Source: Veronia nyctiphanis
Lineage (GTDB): Bacteria > Pseudomonadota > Gammaproteobacteria > Enterobacterales > Vibrionaceae
DNA: 64,000 bases
Assembly: GCF_004116385.1 (NCBI RefSeq)
Contig: NZ_PEIB01000004.1
Coordinates: 181,992 to 245,991, forward strand
Direction: 5' to 3'
In this document: in pieces, positions 18,042 to 28,193 of the stretch
Position numbering within the stretch: the first letter of the stretch is position 1
How the letters are laid out: each line of letters starts with the position of its first letter
Position numbers and translations under genes: made by a program
The notes under the pieces: model-generated
Databases searched by the model: none
What the model saw: only the letters and a program-made list of their open reading frames with translations
Told to the model about the DNA's origin: nothing

Positions 18042-18665
18042 ATGTCAAAAAAGCCCCTTCTCTTGATTGCAGCTTCGCTGGTTACCACCCAAGCCATGGC
18101 TGATGATTATCGCCCTTATTTCGGTGGTGGTATTGGTAACACGTCCATGGATGATTCCGGCTGGATCGACAAAGTTGCAGAATATGGCAACAATTCAAAT
18201 AAGAAGGGCGCAGGTTTTAAATCTGACGATTTAAGTTTTCGTGGTTTCGCTGGTTATCACCAAAACCGAATCGTAGGCCTAGAGCTTGCGTACACAAAAT
18301 ATGGGAAATCGAAGGCGGAGTATAAAGGCCAAGATCTGAATTACTCCTGGGCACCTACTTCTATATCTCTATCTGCTAATCTTGGCTTTTCATCACAGAA
18401 TGGCCTGCGCCCATTCGTTCTTATTGGTTCTTCTTACGTCAACATTAATCAAGAGGGACGCAAAGAGTTAACCATTGCTAATGGTGACAGTGGCGCTTTT
18501 GGGCTGCACTACGGGGTGGGCCTTGAATATACCCCGCAGGTAGATAGAGGTCTGAGTTACCGCCTTGCTTACGAAGGTGACATGGTGGAAGTAACTTCAT
18601 CAACTAACACCAGTCATGGCATTGCTATTGGCAGCCTCTATGCCGGCGTTCTTTTCAAGCTGTAA
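18042..18665 (+). CDS. Outer-membrane beta-barrel protein 1
   Basis: Small porin-like barrel (207 residues) with a cleavable signal peptide (KKPLLLIAASLVTTQAMA, then DDYRPYFGGGIG). Alternating strands such as GLELAYTKYGKSK, LRPFVLIGSSYVNI and HYGVGLEYTPQVD, ending SLYAGVLFKL with a C-terminal aromatic-rich strand, are typical of the OmpA-like/OmpW-size eight-stranded barrels. The start is ATG 18042 behind AGGAA. The substrate or function is unknown. The next gene is a paralogue 10 nt downstream. Confidence 0.8.
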   Translation: MSKKPLLLIAASLVTTQAMADDYRPYFGGGIGNTSMDDSGWIDKVAEYGNNSNKKGAGFKSDDLSFRGFAGYHQNRIVGLELAYTKYGKSKAEYKGQDLNYSWAPTSISLSANLGFSSQNGLRPFVLIGSSYVNINQEGRKELTIANGDSGAFGLHYGVGLEYTPQVDRGLSYRLAYEGDMVEVTSSTNTSHGIAIGSLYAGVLFKL

Positions 18666-18675
18666 TGGGACGATA

Positions 18676-19218
18676 ATGAAAAAACTCATTCTACTCGCGG
18701 CGTTTTTTTCGGCCAATGCGTTTGCCCAGTTTCAGCCATCGTTTTATATCGGTGCTGGCTACGGTGATTCACACGATATCAAGAGCACGTCAGATAATGG
18801 TGGTTCGTTCTCGCAATCTGTGTCTGAGAAAACCAAGCGCGGGTACGTAGGCGTTAAGGTAAACCCGTTTTTAGGGTTTGAAGGCCAATACGTGAAATAC
18901 GATATGCCTAACAATGCAGCGGACATTTCATCGATGTCAGTTGCGGGAACGCTGGGCTGTAGCTTTAATTCAGGTTTTCGTCCTTATTTGATCGGCGGGG
19001 TTGGTATTTCGGTTGCAAACTCCAACAGAAAAGATGTGGAATCTGAAGCGCGTCCGTCGCTTCATTATGGGGTTGGTATTGAATATACGCCGCCAATGTT
19101 GAAACAGCTGACAATCAGGTTGTCTACAGAAAAAGATCGTATCTATTTAGAAGGCATTGATAATCCACGTACAACGCTGGGGTCGACCTATCTGGGTGTG
19201 AGTTACAACTTGTATTAG
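18676..19218 (+). CDS. Outer-membrane beta-barrel protein 2 (paralogue)
   Basis: 180-residue barrel with signal peptide KKLILLAAFFSANAFA. It shares with its neighbour the layout PSFYIGAGYGD, FRPYLIGGVGISVAN and the HYGVGIEYTP segment. The two therefore arose by tandem duplication and have diverged. It ends with the strand STYLGVSYNLY. ATG 18676 is 10 nt after the previous stop, so the two are co-transcribed. A strong terminator follows. Confidence 0.8.
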   Translation: MKKLILLAAFFSANAFAQFQPSFYIGAGYGDSHDIKSTSDNGGSFSQSVSEKTKRGYVGVKVNPFLGFEGQYVKYDMPNNAADISSMSVAGTLGCSFNSGFRPYLIGGVGISVANSNRKDVESEARPSLHYGVGIEYTPPMLKQLTIRLSTEKDRIYLEGIDNPRTTLGSTYLGVSYNLY

Positions 19219-19242
19219 CCTTTTTACGTTAATAATTATTAT

Positions 19243-19272
19243 GAAAAGCCAGCATCTTTGCTGGCTTTTCTT
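19243..19272 (+). terminator. Terminator after the outer-membrane protein pair
   Basis: GAAAAGCCAGCA paired with TGCTGGCTTTTC around a 4-base loop, followed by TTTTTC. Confidence 0.9.
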
Positions 19273-19434
19273 TTTCTGAAATTGCTTAGAAAATGATGCA
19301 AGAAGCCTAATCTTTAAATCACTAAAAGATGATTTATTCCTTTCATTTTCAGATAGTTTTACCGATGAGAAGAAAACGATCTAATGCCGGATGCTATGCT
19401 TGCGCTAAAGACAAAATAATAATCAAAGGGATAT

Positions 19435-20352
19435 ATGAATCGATTGGCACATCTAAACGGAATCAAAGCATTCGAGGCTGCAGCGCGCCACCTTAGCTTT
19501 GTTGCCGCAGCGGAAGAGTTGAACGTAACACCGGCTGCAGTGGGACAACAGGTAAGGCAACTGGAAGACTGGTTAGGCGTAAAATTGTTCATTCGCGCGA
19601 CATCAGGTCAGGCAAGGTTGACGCTTACAGAGGAAGCCAAGCTGGCTTACCCTGAAATATACCAAGGTTTTAACTTAATCATGAACGGGTTAAGTAAACT
19701 CAAAAGCCCCAACTTTGATGACAAACTGACAGTCAGTGTCAGTCCGTCTATAGGCGCTAAGTGGCTTTTGCCGCGTATTGCTGATTTTCAAATACGTTTC
19801 CCCGATTATGACCTGTGTATCTCTACGAATATCGCGCCACTTGATTACGCTAAAGAGGCGGTCGATGTCGGTATTCGATATGGCTCTGGCGAATGGGACG
19901 GACATGACAGCTTATTCCTGATGGACGAAATGGTTTTTCCCGTTTGTTCACCTGAGTTTGCGGAGAAATATAATCTTGCAGCGGGTAGGGAGTCAGAACT
20001 TGGTGATGTCCCTTTTTTGTTCGACGTGTCGTTGTCAAAAAGCAAACTCTACCCAACGTGGAATGAATGGTTCGTTCACAAAAGTATCACCGTGCCAGAC
20101 TGTATTCAGGGCCTGAAAATTAACAGTTCTTCTGAAGTTATTGATGCGGCTATCCGAGGAGAAGGGTTAGCGTTGGGCAGAAGTGTGTTGGTTGAACGAG
20201 ACATGGAAGCAGGCAAGTTAGTCTGCCCATTTAATATCGAAGAGGTCAGCCACCGTTCGAATTTTTGCTATTACGTTGTTTGGGCTTCGGGTGTCGTCGT
20301 ACCTGAAAAAGTTGAAGACTTTAAACTGTGGTTACAGGCCCAAGTTAATTGA
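19435..20352 (+). CDS. LysR-family transcriptional regulator (GcvA-like)
   Basis: 305-residue LysR protein. The N-terminal helix-turn-helix is LNGIKAFEAAARHLSFVAAA, then ELNVTPAAVGQQVRQLEDWL. This version is typical of the GcvA/AmpR branch. The effector domain follows (VSVSPSIGAKWLLPRIADF). ATG 19435 has AAAGGG upstream. The neighbours are the barrel genes upstream and a convergent metallo-hydrolase downstream, so its target is not obvious from position. Confidence 0.9.
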   Translation: MNRLAHLNGIKAFEAAARHLSFVAAAEELNVTPAAVGQQVRQLEDWLGVKLFIRATSGQARLTLTEEAKLAYPEIYQGFNLIMNGLSKLKSPNFDDKLTVSVSPSIGAKWLLPRIADFQIRFPDYDLCISTNIAPLDYAKEAVDVGIRYGSGEWDGHDSLFLMDEMVFPVCSPEFAEKYNLAAGRESELGDVPFLFDVSLSKSKLYPTWNEWFVHKSITVPDCIQGLKINSSSEVIDAAIRGEGLALGRSVLVERDMEAGKLVCPFNIEEVSHRSNFCYYVVWASGVVVPEKVEDFKLWLQAQVN

Positions 20353-20376
20353 TCGAACTGATGGTTTGATAAGCAC

Positions 20377-20402
20377 AAAGACCGCCTAAGCGGTCTTTTT
20401 TA
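20377..20402 (+). terminator. Bidirectional terminator
   Basis: AAAGACCGC paired with GCGGTCTTT around CTAA, with further T residues on the right. It lies between two convergent genes. Confidence 0.9.
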
Positions 20403-20416
20403 CATTTTTACATTGT

Positions 20417-21193
20417 CTATCTTGGCAAAACATATGTCAGATTGAAGGGAATAGCTACGTCTAACAGTTTAGGCGCAGCGAGCTGGTTATCCCGATTCGA
20501 CCGACTCTTGATGTACTCTGCCTCTGAGACATGTGCGTTAATCATTACGTTGTCACTCTTTTGCGTTGCTAGCGTGGAACATAACTCAGGTTCATCTTCC
20601 TGTTCAGGATAGTCATGGCATAAATAAACCCGCGTATCCTCAGGGAGTTCATAAAGGCTGGTGATAGAACGATAGAGGTCCTCCGCACTGCCTCCCGGAA
20701 AGTCTGCCCTCGCTGTTCCACGTTTCGGTGAAAACAAGGTATCCCCAACAAAAACGCTATTTGCTATGTGGTAAGTCAGGTCAGCGGGCGTATGTCCGGG
20801 AGTGGCAAGCACAGTGATGACTTCTTCACCGACTGGCAGGGTATCACCGCCCTTTAAAAGGATATCGAACCGGGCCAAATGATTACCATTGACTTTAGCG
20901 ATCCATGTTTCGTACACATCAATCACTTTTTCGCTGATGGCCACTTTTCCGCCCATTTCTGCTTTAAGTGCCTGCGCTCCGGACAAGTGATCGGCGTGGA
21001 TGTGAGTCTCAAGGATGTACTTAAGTTTTAAGCCCTGACGTTTTATTGCCTCAATTACTATTTGCAATGAATCTGCTGCTACCTGTCCTGTTTCGTAATC
21101 CAATACAGGATCGATAACAACAGCCTCTCCACGATCCGAAACAAGATATGTCAGTGTGCCCGTCGCCCGATGAAAGAAATGTTGTACGTTCAT
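20417..21193 (-). CDS. MBL-fold hydrolase, persulfide dioxygenase (ETHE1)-like
   Basis: Metallo-beta-lactamase fold protein of 258 residues. The metal-binding motif is ETHIHADHLSGAQ, with later ligands in ATPGHTPADLTYH and VFVGDTLF, and CHDYPE near the C-terminus. This set fits the ETHE1/Blh persulfide dioxygenase group, which oxidises glutathione persulfide in sulfide detoxification. I chose ATG 21193 because TAGGAGG lies just before it, giving MNVQHFFHRATGTLTYLV. The upstream open frame is not supported. Confidence 0.85.
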   Translation of the reverse strand: MNVQHFFHRATGTLTYLVSDRGEAVVIDPVLDYETGQVAADSLQIVIEAIKRQGLKLKYILETHIHADHLSGAQALKAEMGGKVAISEKVIDVYETWIAKVNGNHLARFDILLKGGDTLPVGEEVITVLATPGHTPADLTYHIANSVFVGDTLFSPKRGTARADFPGGSAEDLYRSITSLYELPEDTRVYLCHDYPEQEDEPELCSTLATQKSDNVMINAHVSEAEYIKSRSNRDNQLAAPKLLDVAIPFNLTYVLPR

Positions 21194-21425
21194 CTGAATC
21201 CTCCTAAATTTCGCCTCGTCGAGGGTATGCAGGGAGTTTACGATGCGCATTTTTTCAGAGCGACGCACAAAACTTTTTGATGTCCAACAGAAATTCTTTT
21301 GTATGTTCCTGTGGCTTTGAGTCAAGAGGCATTGAGGATTAATCACCACGAATAATTGTCGCTACCAATGCTGTTGACTAGTCTCACAATAGATACATTG
21401 TGAATTGATTGGGGAAATTATTGTG

Positions 21426-24400
21426 ATGCATAACAGGTTTTCTCGGCTTATTATAGCCTTCCTAGTTGTCAGCTTGAGCGCATGCGATAAAAGCGCTGAA
21501 GATGTGAAAACAGCCTCAGGCAAATCCATCAACCAAGTAAAGCCCGAGGTTTTATATCGTGTCACTGTGATTGATGGTTATCTCGACGGCGCGACAGTCT
21601 GGGTAGACCTTGATGCAGACTATGAACTGGATCAGGATGAACCGTCAGCTGTGTCCGGGGCTAACGGCGATGCAGACATCAATGTTGCTGGTATCGACAA
21701 TGCTGAAAGATACCCGATTGTTGCGTTAGCGGTCAGAGGGAAGACCATTGACGAAGATACACAGTTAACAGTTCCATATACTTTTCTGCTCTCAATGCCT
21801 CCCGGTTATAAGGTCATTACGCCACTGACAACCTTGCTTGATTACAGGCTGAGACAACAAGCATCAGCTCAACCTCAAGACCTCAGCGATACGTCTACTC
21901 ATGCGACAGCAGTAAGCTGGATAGCAACGCATTTGGGGTTGCCTAAAGACGTAATTACAACAGATTTTATTAAGGGCGAGCAGATCAGTGCTCGCTATGC
22001 AGCGATGAACTTGGTCGCAGCAGGTGTGTTACCTGAAAATGCCGCACAAATTCCTCCTGGTATCTTTATTCAGTCTTTGACGCCAACACTTCTAAACAAT
22101 ATTTCCCTTGCCGGTGACGCGATTAAACAGATGCTGGTGTGGAACACCTCTAAAGGAAACACTGATATAAAGTCGATGAAAAGGGTCTACCGACCTTTTG
22201 ACCCTGATGTAGGTTGTGACAAGGGGTATGTCTCGGAGGGAAAAGCCTGTGTACTCGACAGCGATGATGACAATATAGGTAACGCGCGCGACACAGATGA
22301 TGACAACGATGGCGTTGAAGATAACGCGGATATGTTTCCATTAGATCCGCAGGAGTATGCAGATTTTGATGGAGACGGCATCGGAAACCGCTCTGACCTT
22401 GATGATGATGGCGACGGTGTTTTAGATGCCAACGATGCTTTTCCTCTCAATACCAATGAGTGGATAGACACAGATGGAGATGGTATTGGCAATAATACCG
22501 ATAACGACGATGACGGTGATGGTGTCGTTGATGAAGACGACCAGTTCCCATTAGATAAAACGCAAACCGGCCGGCAAACCGTCAAGCACAACAGCTATAT
22601 CGCGTTCAACCAGAACAGCTTTAACGATTTGAGCGGTGATTTGAGTGCTTACGTGCTCTTTGCTCAGCATTCAATCATCCCTGCTGGTAATCATATTCAG
22701 GGAGATCTCCAGCCACACCTTACCGGGAACAGAAAAACCCTTGTCATGGTTAAACCCGAAAAAAACATGATGTCAGGGGATGCGCTGACGATGCAGGTCA
22801 TTGACGCTGGTGGCAATGATCGCTATTCCGTTTCTATGGAGACGCCCCGCTGGATCCCCGGAATTGCAGGTCAATTGGAAGTCTCTGTGGGTTTTGATTG
22901 GGATCCGACTGATTTTGACTTGCCCTCCAGTTACGACGCAACGGTTTCAGGAGAATCAGCGTTGGCTCAGCTTGATAAATCCGGTGCCAAGTTGCTCGAC
23001 ATATTCAAGTCAGCACAAACGGTAAAAGTCGCGACCCGGAACGGTTCATGGCGCTCTGCGTTCTACCTGCCAACCTCTGAGGCGTTGGACGGGAAGAAAA
23101 TCGTCTTCCAGTCGTCGGCTGGGTACGGTTCAACAGTGTATTACGGTAATTCAAGTACAAGACTGACAAACGGAACAACGCTGGTTTTGGTCAATTACAA
23201 AGGGGCTTGGTTGCAGGCTTCCGACATTGAGCTGACAAAGGTCAAGTATGGGAGAACTTTTGGTCGGCCTCTATCCCTGCTGAGTTTATCAAACCTGGAA
23301 TGTCACTCAGGTTTAATTATTCAAGACCTGATATGGAATTAAAAACAGGCACATTGGATCAGGTAAATGTTGGTGCGCCAACCGAAATGCTGCTGCACAC
23401 TATAGATGTAGGAATGCTGATTGAGAATCGTGGTAGGTTTGAATTTCAGTATGATAAAGAGCATGCCAGACAGTATTTTCAGACGCTTCCCGCCAGCCGT
23501 CTGGTCGTTTCTATCTATGAGCCGCAGCATTTTGAAGAAATCATGATGTATGACGGCACCTTGCTGACAGACCGGGCACCGGATAACGGTGGATGGCATA
23601 GCGGTTCAATGCGTGAGTCAATCGGAAAAATGCTGATTTCATTGGGTATCAACAACGCAAACTATGGCATCAACACGTCCGATGTGTTTATGCAGTCAGG
23701 TCGGGGGCATCCTTATTCCGTCGCGCAGATGACGGTACACAGCACCATCGGCGTGTATCAGAATGGCCCGGTTGTACATGGTGGTTCAGGTGGGGGGTAT
23801 AGTGACGTTAGACAATAGTATTGGCAATGAAATGAGCCACGAGTTAGGGCATAACTATGGGCTCGGTCATTATCCTGGCGGCTTCATCGGCACCCTCCAC
23901 AGGCCTGCAAACCAGATTAACTCCACGTGGGGATGGGACAGCGATAAAAACCTTTTCTTGCCGAATTTCAATGTGGTTAAATCTGGCACTCAGGCCTGCT
24001 ACAACGGACAGTGTCTCGACCCGTTTAATGAATATAGATTTGGCAATGATTCCATGGGGGGAGGGGCACCTCACGTCCCTTCGGTGAATGCCTTCACACT
24101 TTACACGCCATACACCGCCAAGATCATTCAGAGTTTCCTTGAAGGAAAAGCTGTATTTTCAGAGACGTCATCAACAGGGTTTGTGAAGTGGGATGTTGAG
24201 AGTCAATCTATGCGTGAATGGGAAAATAAAGTGCCAGACAAAACCTACGGTAGTCTCTCTCCATCAACATCTGATGAGGCCTCTGTCGCCAGTAAACTTG
24301 CGAAGTATGATGGTGTGAAGGTCCACTTTTATAATGGCAATTGGACTGACAATATTCATATTCCGGCTGCATCTTCTGACAATATCGGCAAAGTGTTGAC

Positions 24401-24911
24401 AGTCGGGCATTCCGCAGGGTGGGGCACCACACTTCACATTAATGGTGGAACCGTCTCGGTGAAGTCTGGGTTCGCCAAAAACTATCGCTCGGATGGAAGT
24501 CAGTGGGTTGAAGGCGAGTCGTTGAGTCTGACTAAAACACGCAAACCGATACGTCATGGTGTCCCTGTCACGACACTTTTAGGCTACTTTGACCCAGAGA
24601 AACAGCTAACAAGCTACATATATCCGGCACTGCATGGTTCGTATGGCATGGTTTACCCGGATGATACGGAATTGGCCAGTTCATCGAATCATTGCCACCT
24701 CGCGGTGACTACTTCTGAAGGGGTAAAAAACTACGCGTTGGCCAATCATCGCTTTACACCATCCCGAATGAATCAGTTTCACATCAATATTGAAACTGCA
24801 ACACAACCGTCAAAAGCAGAGATCATTTGTGGTGGGAATCCGGTTGTGTCACGGGCATTGGAAAGCCCTCGGCAAGAACCTAAGGTTTATATACTGCCAT
24901 CTGCGGAATGA
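21426..24911 (+). CDS. M66-type (StcE/TagA-like) zinc metalloprotease lipoprotein, frame broken twice
   Basis: Large secreted lipoprotein of about 1160 residues. The N-terminus is RLIIAFLVVSLSAC (lipobox at the Cys). Around residues 280-380 are acidic repeats such as DTDGDGIGNN and DDDGDGVVDEDD, calcium-binding thrombospondin type 3-like units. The protease motif HELGHNYGLGH with following GGF is the M66 signature of StcE/TagA mucinases. Two single-G losses break the frame, at 23265-23267 and in the G-run 23792-23797. Without them the protein is continuous. M66 enzymes cut O-glycosylated mucin-like proteins, so this may process host or environmental mucins. The first in-frame ATG after the stop is 21426. 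Confidence 0.85.
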
Positions 24912-24934
24912 ATGCTCTAATGAAAAGAGAAAGA

Positions 24935-24964
24935 GCCAGCAATAGCAATGCTGGCCCTTTTTTC
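24935..24964 (+). terminator. Terminator after the M66 protease
   Basis: GCCAGCA paired with TGCTGGC around a 7-base loop, followed by CCTTTTTT. It also separates the convergent GST gene. Confidence 0.85.
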
Positions 24965-24986
24965 TCGGGCAGTGAACGTTTTTTTC

Positions 24987-25625
24987 TTAGCCTTTCAAGC
25001 TAGGACGTTGACCTACTTTTTCTCGCCAGTCGATAAGGTTAGTCAGCTCAGCTGAAATCTCTACTTTAGCGAAGTCTGCAAACGCCAGACCATAGAACAA
25101 AGTGATATCAGCCATGGAGAAACTGTCTCCAGCAACATATTCGCTGTTCGCAAGCAGTCGATCGAAATACAGCAGGCCGTTTTTTGCATTAGCAAGCTGA
25201 ATATTACCCCACTGTGAACACTGGTTAGTTTCCAAATCTGGACCTAAGCCATCCGTTGCATGGTGGAAATACGTACCGACTGCATCCATCACCATTGATT
25301 CAGCACGACGCTGCATCATATGTATTTTACCGCGAGCTGAGGCAGTTTGACCCGTCAAGCTAACACCATCGAAATGCGCATCAATGTATTCGGTGATTGC
25401 GGTCGACTCTGAGATGAAATCTCCTTCAGCCGTGCGTAATACCGGTACAGTACCGAGCGGGTTCATTGCATAAAAGCTCTCGGTTCTGTGCTCCTTATTC
25501 ATGACATCGATTTCAACGAAATCCACCTGATCTAAGGCATTTTTCTCTGCCAAGGCTGCACGGATACGCGCAGGGTTAGGAAAGCCGGTAGTTTCAAATA
25601 CTGTGATTTTGTTTTCCGCTGACAT
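24987..25625 (-). CDS. Glutathione S-transferase family protein
   Basis: 212 residues with the N-terminal thioredoxin-like domain (ITVFETTGFPNPARIRAALA, then MNPLGTVPVL and SESTAITEYID) and the C-terminal helical domain (FSMADITLFYGLAFAD). The cis-Pro and Glu-Ser of the glutathione site are present. AGGAGACATT precedes the ATG. It lies downstream of, and in the same direction as, the cupin gene, with 74 nt between them. The substrate is unknown. Confidence 0.9.
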   Translation of the reverse strand: MSAENKITVFETTGFPNPARIRAALAEKNALDQVDFVEIDVMNKEHRTESFYAMNPLGTVPVLRTAEGDFISESTAITEYIDAHFDGVSLTGQTASARGKIHMMQRRAESMVMDAVGTYFHHATDGLGPDLETNQCSQWGNIQLANAKNGLLYFDRLLANSEYVAGDSFSMADITLFYGLAFADFAKVEISAELTNLIDWREKVGQRPSLKG

Positions 25626-25699
25626 AATGTCTCCTTACTGATATTTATCAATGTCTTTGAGCGACTAAATTGAGTGTTTTCTAAATCTAACGGGTTCAG

Positions 25700-26407
25700 T
25701 TACAGCGAGGTTCTCGCAAAACCTTTGCCGATTTTTCTGTATACCGTTGCACCGCTGGCAGTTTTCAACGTAATGGGCGTGCCTTTGGCGAAACGGAGCC
25801 ATGAACGTTCTGGATAATCTGCGCCGTTGACGTTTGCAACACCATTGACGACGAAGTATTCCGCAACATCATCAAAGAGTGTTGTTTCTGCTTCATACCC
25901 GGCTTCAAATCTGAAAATGTCCGTATGTTCGTATTCTGATTTCCACAGATGCAGTTTGGTCGCTTTTTCGCCGTCAGCTTTCCATTCTGCTGTGTTCATA
26001 TCGATAATCACTTGCTCTTGGTTTTCTTCTGGTGGAAGCTGAGCCAGTTTTACGAAAATCTCACACCCATCATCTGAAAAGGGACGGTGTGTTCCACGAA
26101 CTGGGTTGCGAACATAGTATCCTTTCGGATAGTCGCCATACTCATCCTGGAATGTACCTTCGAGTGTGATGAACTCTTCGCCGCCTGGGTGCATGTGAGG
26201 TTCAAAATAACTCTCTGGCGCATATCTCACGATTGACGTTGCTCTGATAGCGACTTCATCGCCACGACGTTCAAACATCATTCTTTCTACGCCTTTCATT
26301 GGCGTTGGGCTAAATGGTGTTTCTCCGCCGTTGATTTTTACTGTTTTGTCAAAGTCGACGTTGGTTTCGATGAAGCTTTGAGCAGCAGTTTTTTTAATAG
26401 CAGTCAT
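25700..26407 (-). CDS. Cupin-domain protein (ChrR-like)
   Basis: 235 residues with two cupin-like halves. The metal-binding motif is EPHMHPGGEEFITLEG with GTHRPFSDDGCEIFVKL further on, which matches the ChrR-type cupin. No N-terminal anti-sigma domain is present, so it is not a ChrR anti-sigma factor. A role in oxidative or electrophile stress with the neighbouring GST is inference. ATG 26407 follows GAGGGCATA; the longer upstream frame lacks support. Confidence 0.82.
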   Translation of the reverse strand: MTAIKKTAAQSFIETNVDFDKTVKINGGETPFSPTPMKGVERMMFERRGDEVAIRATSIVRYAPESYFEPHMHPGGEEFITLEGTFQDEYGDYPKGYYVRNPVRGTHRPFSDDGCEIFVKLAQLPPEENQEQVIIDMNTAEWKADGEKATKLHLWKSEYEHTDIFRFEAGYEAETTLFDDVAEYFVVNGVANVNGADYPERSWLRFAKGTPITLKTASGATVYRKIGKGFARTSL

Positions 26408-27201
26408 TGTTATGCCCTCTATGTCTTGTGTATTCCGTTTCGATGGAGCCAGTGTAGGAAAGTCTTCTGCTGCCGACGACACAAAAACTTTTTGTCCCAA
26501 CACAGATTTTCTTCCCCGAAGCCGATGAGCGAGAAAGAACGCGTCAAGGCAGGTGAACACAATATATGATTGGTACTTTGTCGAGGTGTTATTCTTGATA
26601 CGGCGATATATGCCGGGTGGGGTAAGCACTCTTGTTGCTAAATACTTGGCAAGGGGATGACTAACGTAAAAAGTATCCGGTTGATAAAGGATGGCATCGC
26701 TCAGCCCGTGACTATGGCATGTCTCGCGCCACAGAGTGTTATTGCTATATCTGGCTTACGAAAATGCTCTTAAGTTGGCGAGTGATCACGGATGTCGCGA
26801 TAGTGCGTTTTCCGCATTTTCTGAGGAGTGTGGTTATTCCATCATTTAGCTGCGAAGTTCGTGTTTAATGCTCGTAAAATGCAGAGGTTAAACATATCGA
26901 AATAACCTCCACTTTTTTGAAGGTACGACATGAAAATACAGAATGACATACCATGTAATCTCTATCAGTGGATATGTTTGAAATTTCAATGATCTTATAA
27001 TTTTATTTATAACGTTTGTCATTCGGTATTTACTTTTACTTATTCTCACTTAGACCGTGTTTTTAATAATGTCTATACTCTATAAATTATTAGGCATTAT
27101 TTAATATTTGTATGAGATTTGAGTTTGTATAAGTTATTAGAGCTTAAAAGAAATATAACTAAAATAAGCGTTCCTATTTTTAGGCACCTCAGCAAGTTTG
27201 T
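26408..27201. other. Long intergenic region with a possible macro-domain remnant
   Basis: About 790 bp without an intact gene. At 26712-26849 on the plus strand an open frame reads LAYENALKLASDHGCRDSAF and then ends at TAG. It resembles the conserved helix-strand piece of YmdB-type macro domains, but the catalytic glycine-rich loop is replaced and there is no start. It may be an old gene fragment. The part right of 26900 is very AT-rich and probably holds the promoter of the binding-protein gene. Confidence 0.35.
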
Positions 27202-28187
27202 TTGTGTTATTTTATTTTTTCTACCACTTCGTTACACGCTAATGAACCCGTGAAATTACTGAAACTTGACTGGGCAAGCCAACAAGCTATCACCCACATC
27301 ACCGAAATTCTGCTCAATAAAAGCGGCGTCGATACTGAAATTGTTGAAGCGGATTCACTAGGACAATGGTTCTTTTTGAATTCAGGGCGGGCAAATGTCC
27401 AGATGGAGGTATGGCAAGGAAATGGTTCTTCTCCTTATTACCATCTCGTCGAAAAAGGCAAAATTATCAATGCAGGAAGTCATTTAGTTAAAGGAAGAAA
27501 GGAGTGGTGGTACCCCGAACACGTTAAAGAGCTTTGTCCGGGTTTACCAGACTGGCGCGTACTGAACGACTGTATGTTGCTTTTCGCACACGAATTTTCT
27601 GGCGATGGAGAGGTGTCGATTGAAGAAAACGCAGGAACAAAAGGTATTCTTTACGCTGGACCATCGAGTGGCAATCTACAAGGAAGAATACGCGCGTTGG
27701 AGCTTAACTTTGACGTTAAATATGTCAGGCATGATGATGTGCTTTGGCAGTATTTAGATTCTGCTGTGAACATTCAGAAACCGATTATACTTTTAAACTG
27801 GAACCCTAATTGGGTCGAAAGTATCTACCTGGTGAATACGTTGAGTTTCCTGAGTATCAAAGTGACTGCGAAATTAAGCCGGGGTGGGGCTTAAATCTAG
27901 AGTATATGTTTGATTGCGGTTCACCAAGAGAAACGAAAATAATTAAAGTGATGACTGATAACTTACCTCTTTGCGCAAGAGAGGTTATCAGTTCAATAAA
28001 AATGACAGAAGAAGACATGATATTTCTCTCTACGCTATTGGAACTTGAAGTTAATTATGTCTATACCGCACGAGAGACTGCAGAAATTTGGTTACGTCAG
28101 AACAAGGCGAAGTGGAAACGTTGGATGAAAGATGTCTCTTGCCAAGCAAAAAAAAGTGATTTTTCAGATGGCATTCAAGTGCTGTAG
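27202..28187 (+). CDS. OpuAC-type periplasmic substrate-binding protein, frame broken
   Basis: Glycine betaine/choline/proline-type binding protein (OpuAC fold): VKLLKLDWASQQAITHITEI, EVWQGNGSSPYYHLVEKG, LYAGPSSGNLQGR and NWNPNWVE with its tryptophans. The frame changes at the A-run 27818-27820 (one A missing) and continues KYLPGEYVEFPEY. A second missing T in 27215-27220 is likely, because the sequence just upstream encodes a good signal peptide core (FVCVILFF) in the neighbouring frame. The start is therefore uncertain and probably lies upstream of 27202. No permease or ATPase gene is adjacent; the next gene, 6 nt on, is a membrane EAL protein, suggesting a sensor rather than a transporter. 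Confidence 0.82.
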
Positions 28188-28193
28188 TTGTAG

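Noticed and set aside
22187..22591. Minus-strand open frame rich in Ser and Pro inside the M66 protease gene
   Set aside because: It is the antisense shadow of the acidic Asp-rich calcium-binding repeats.
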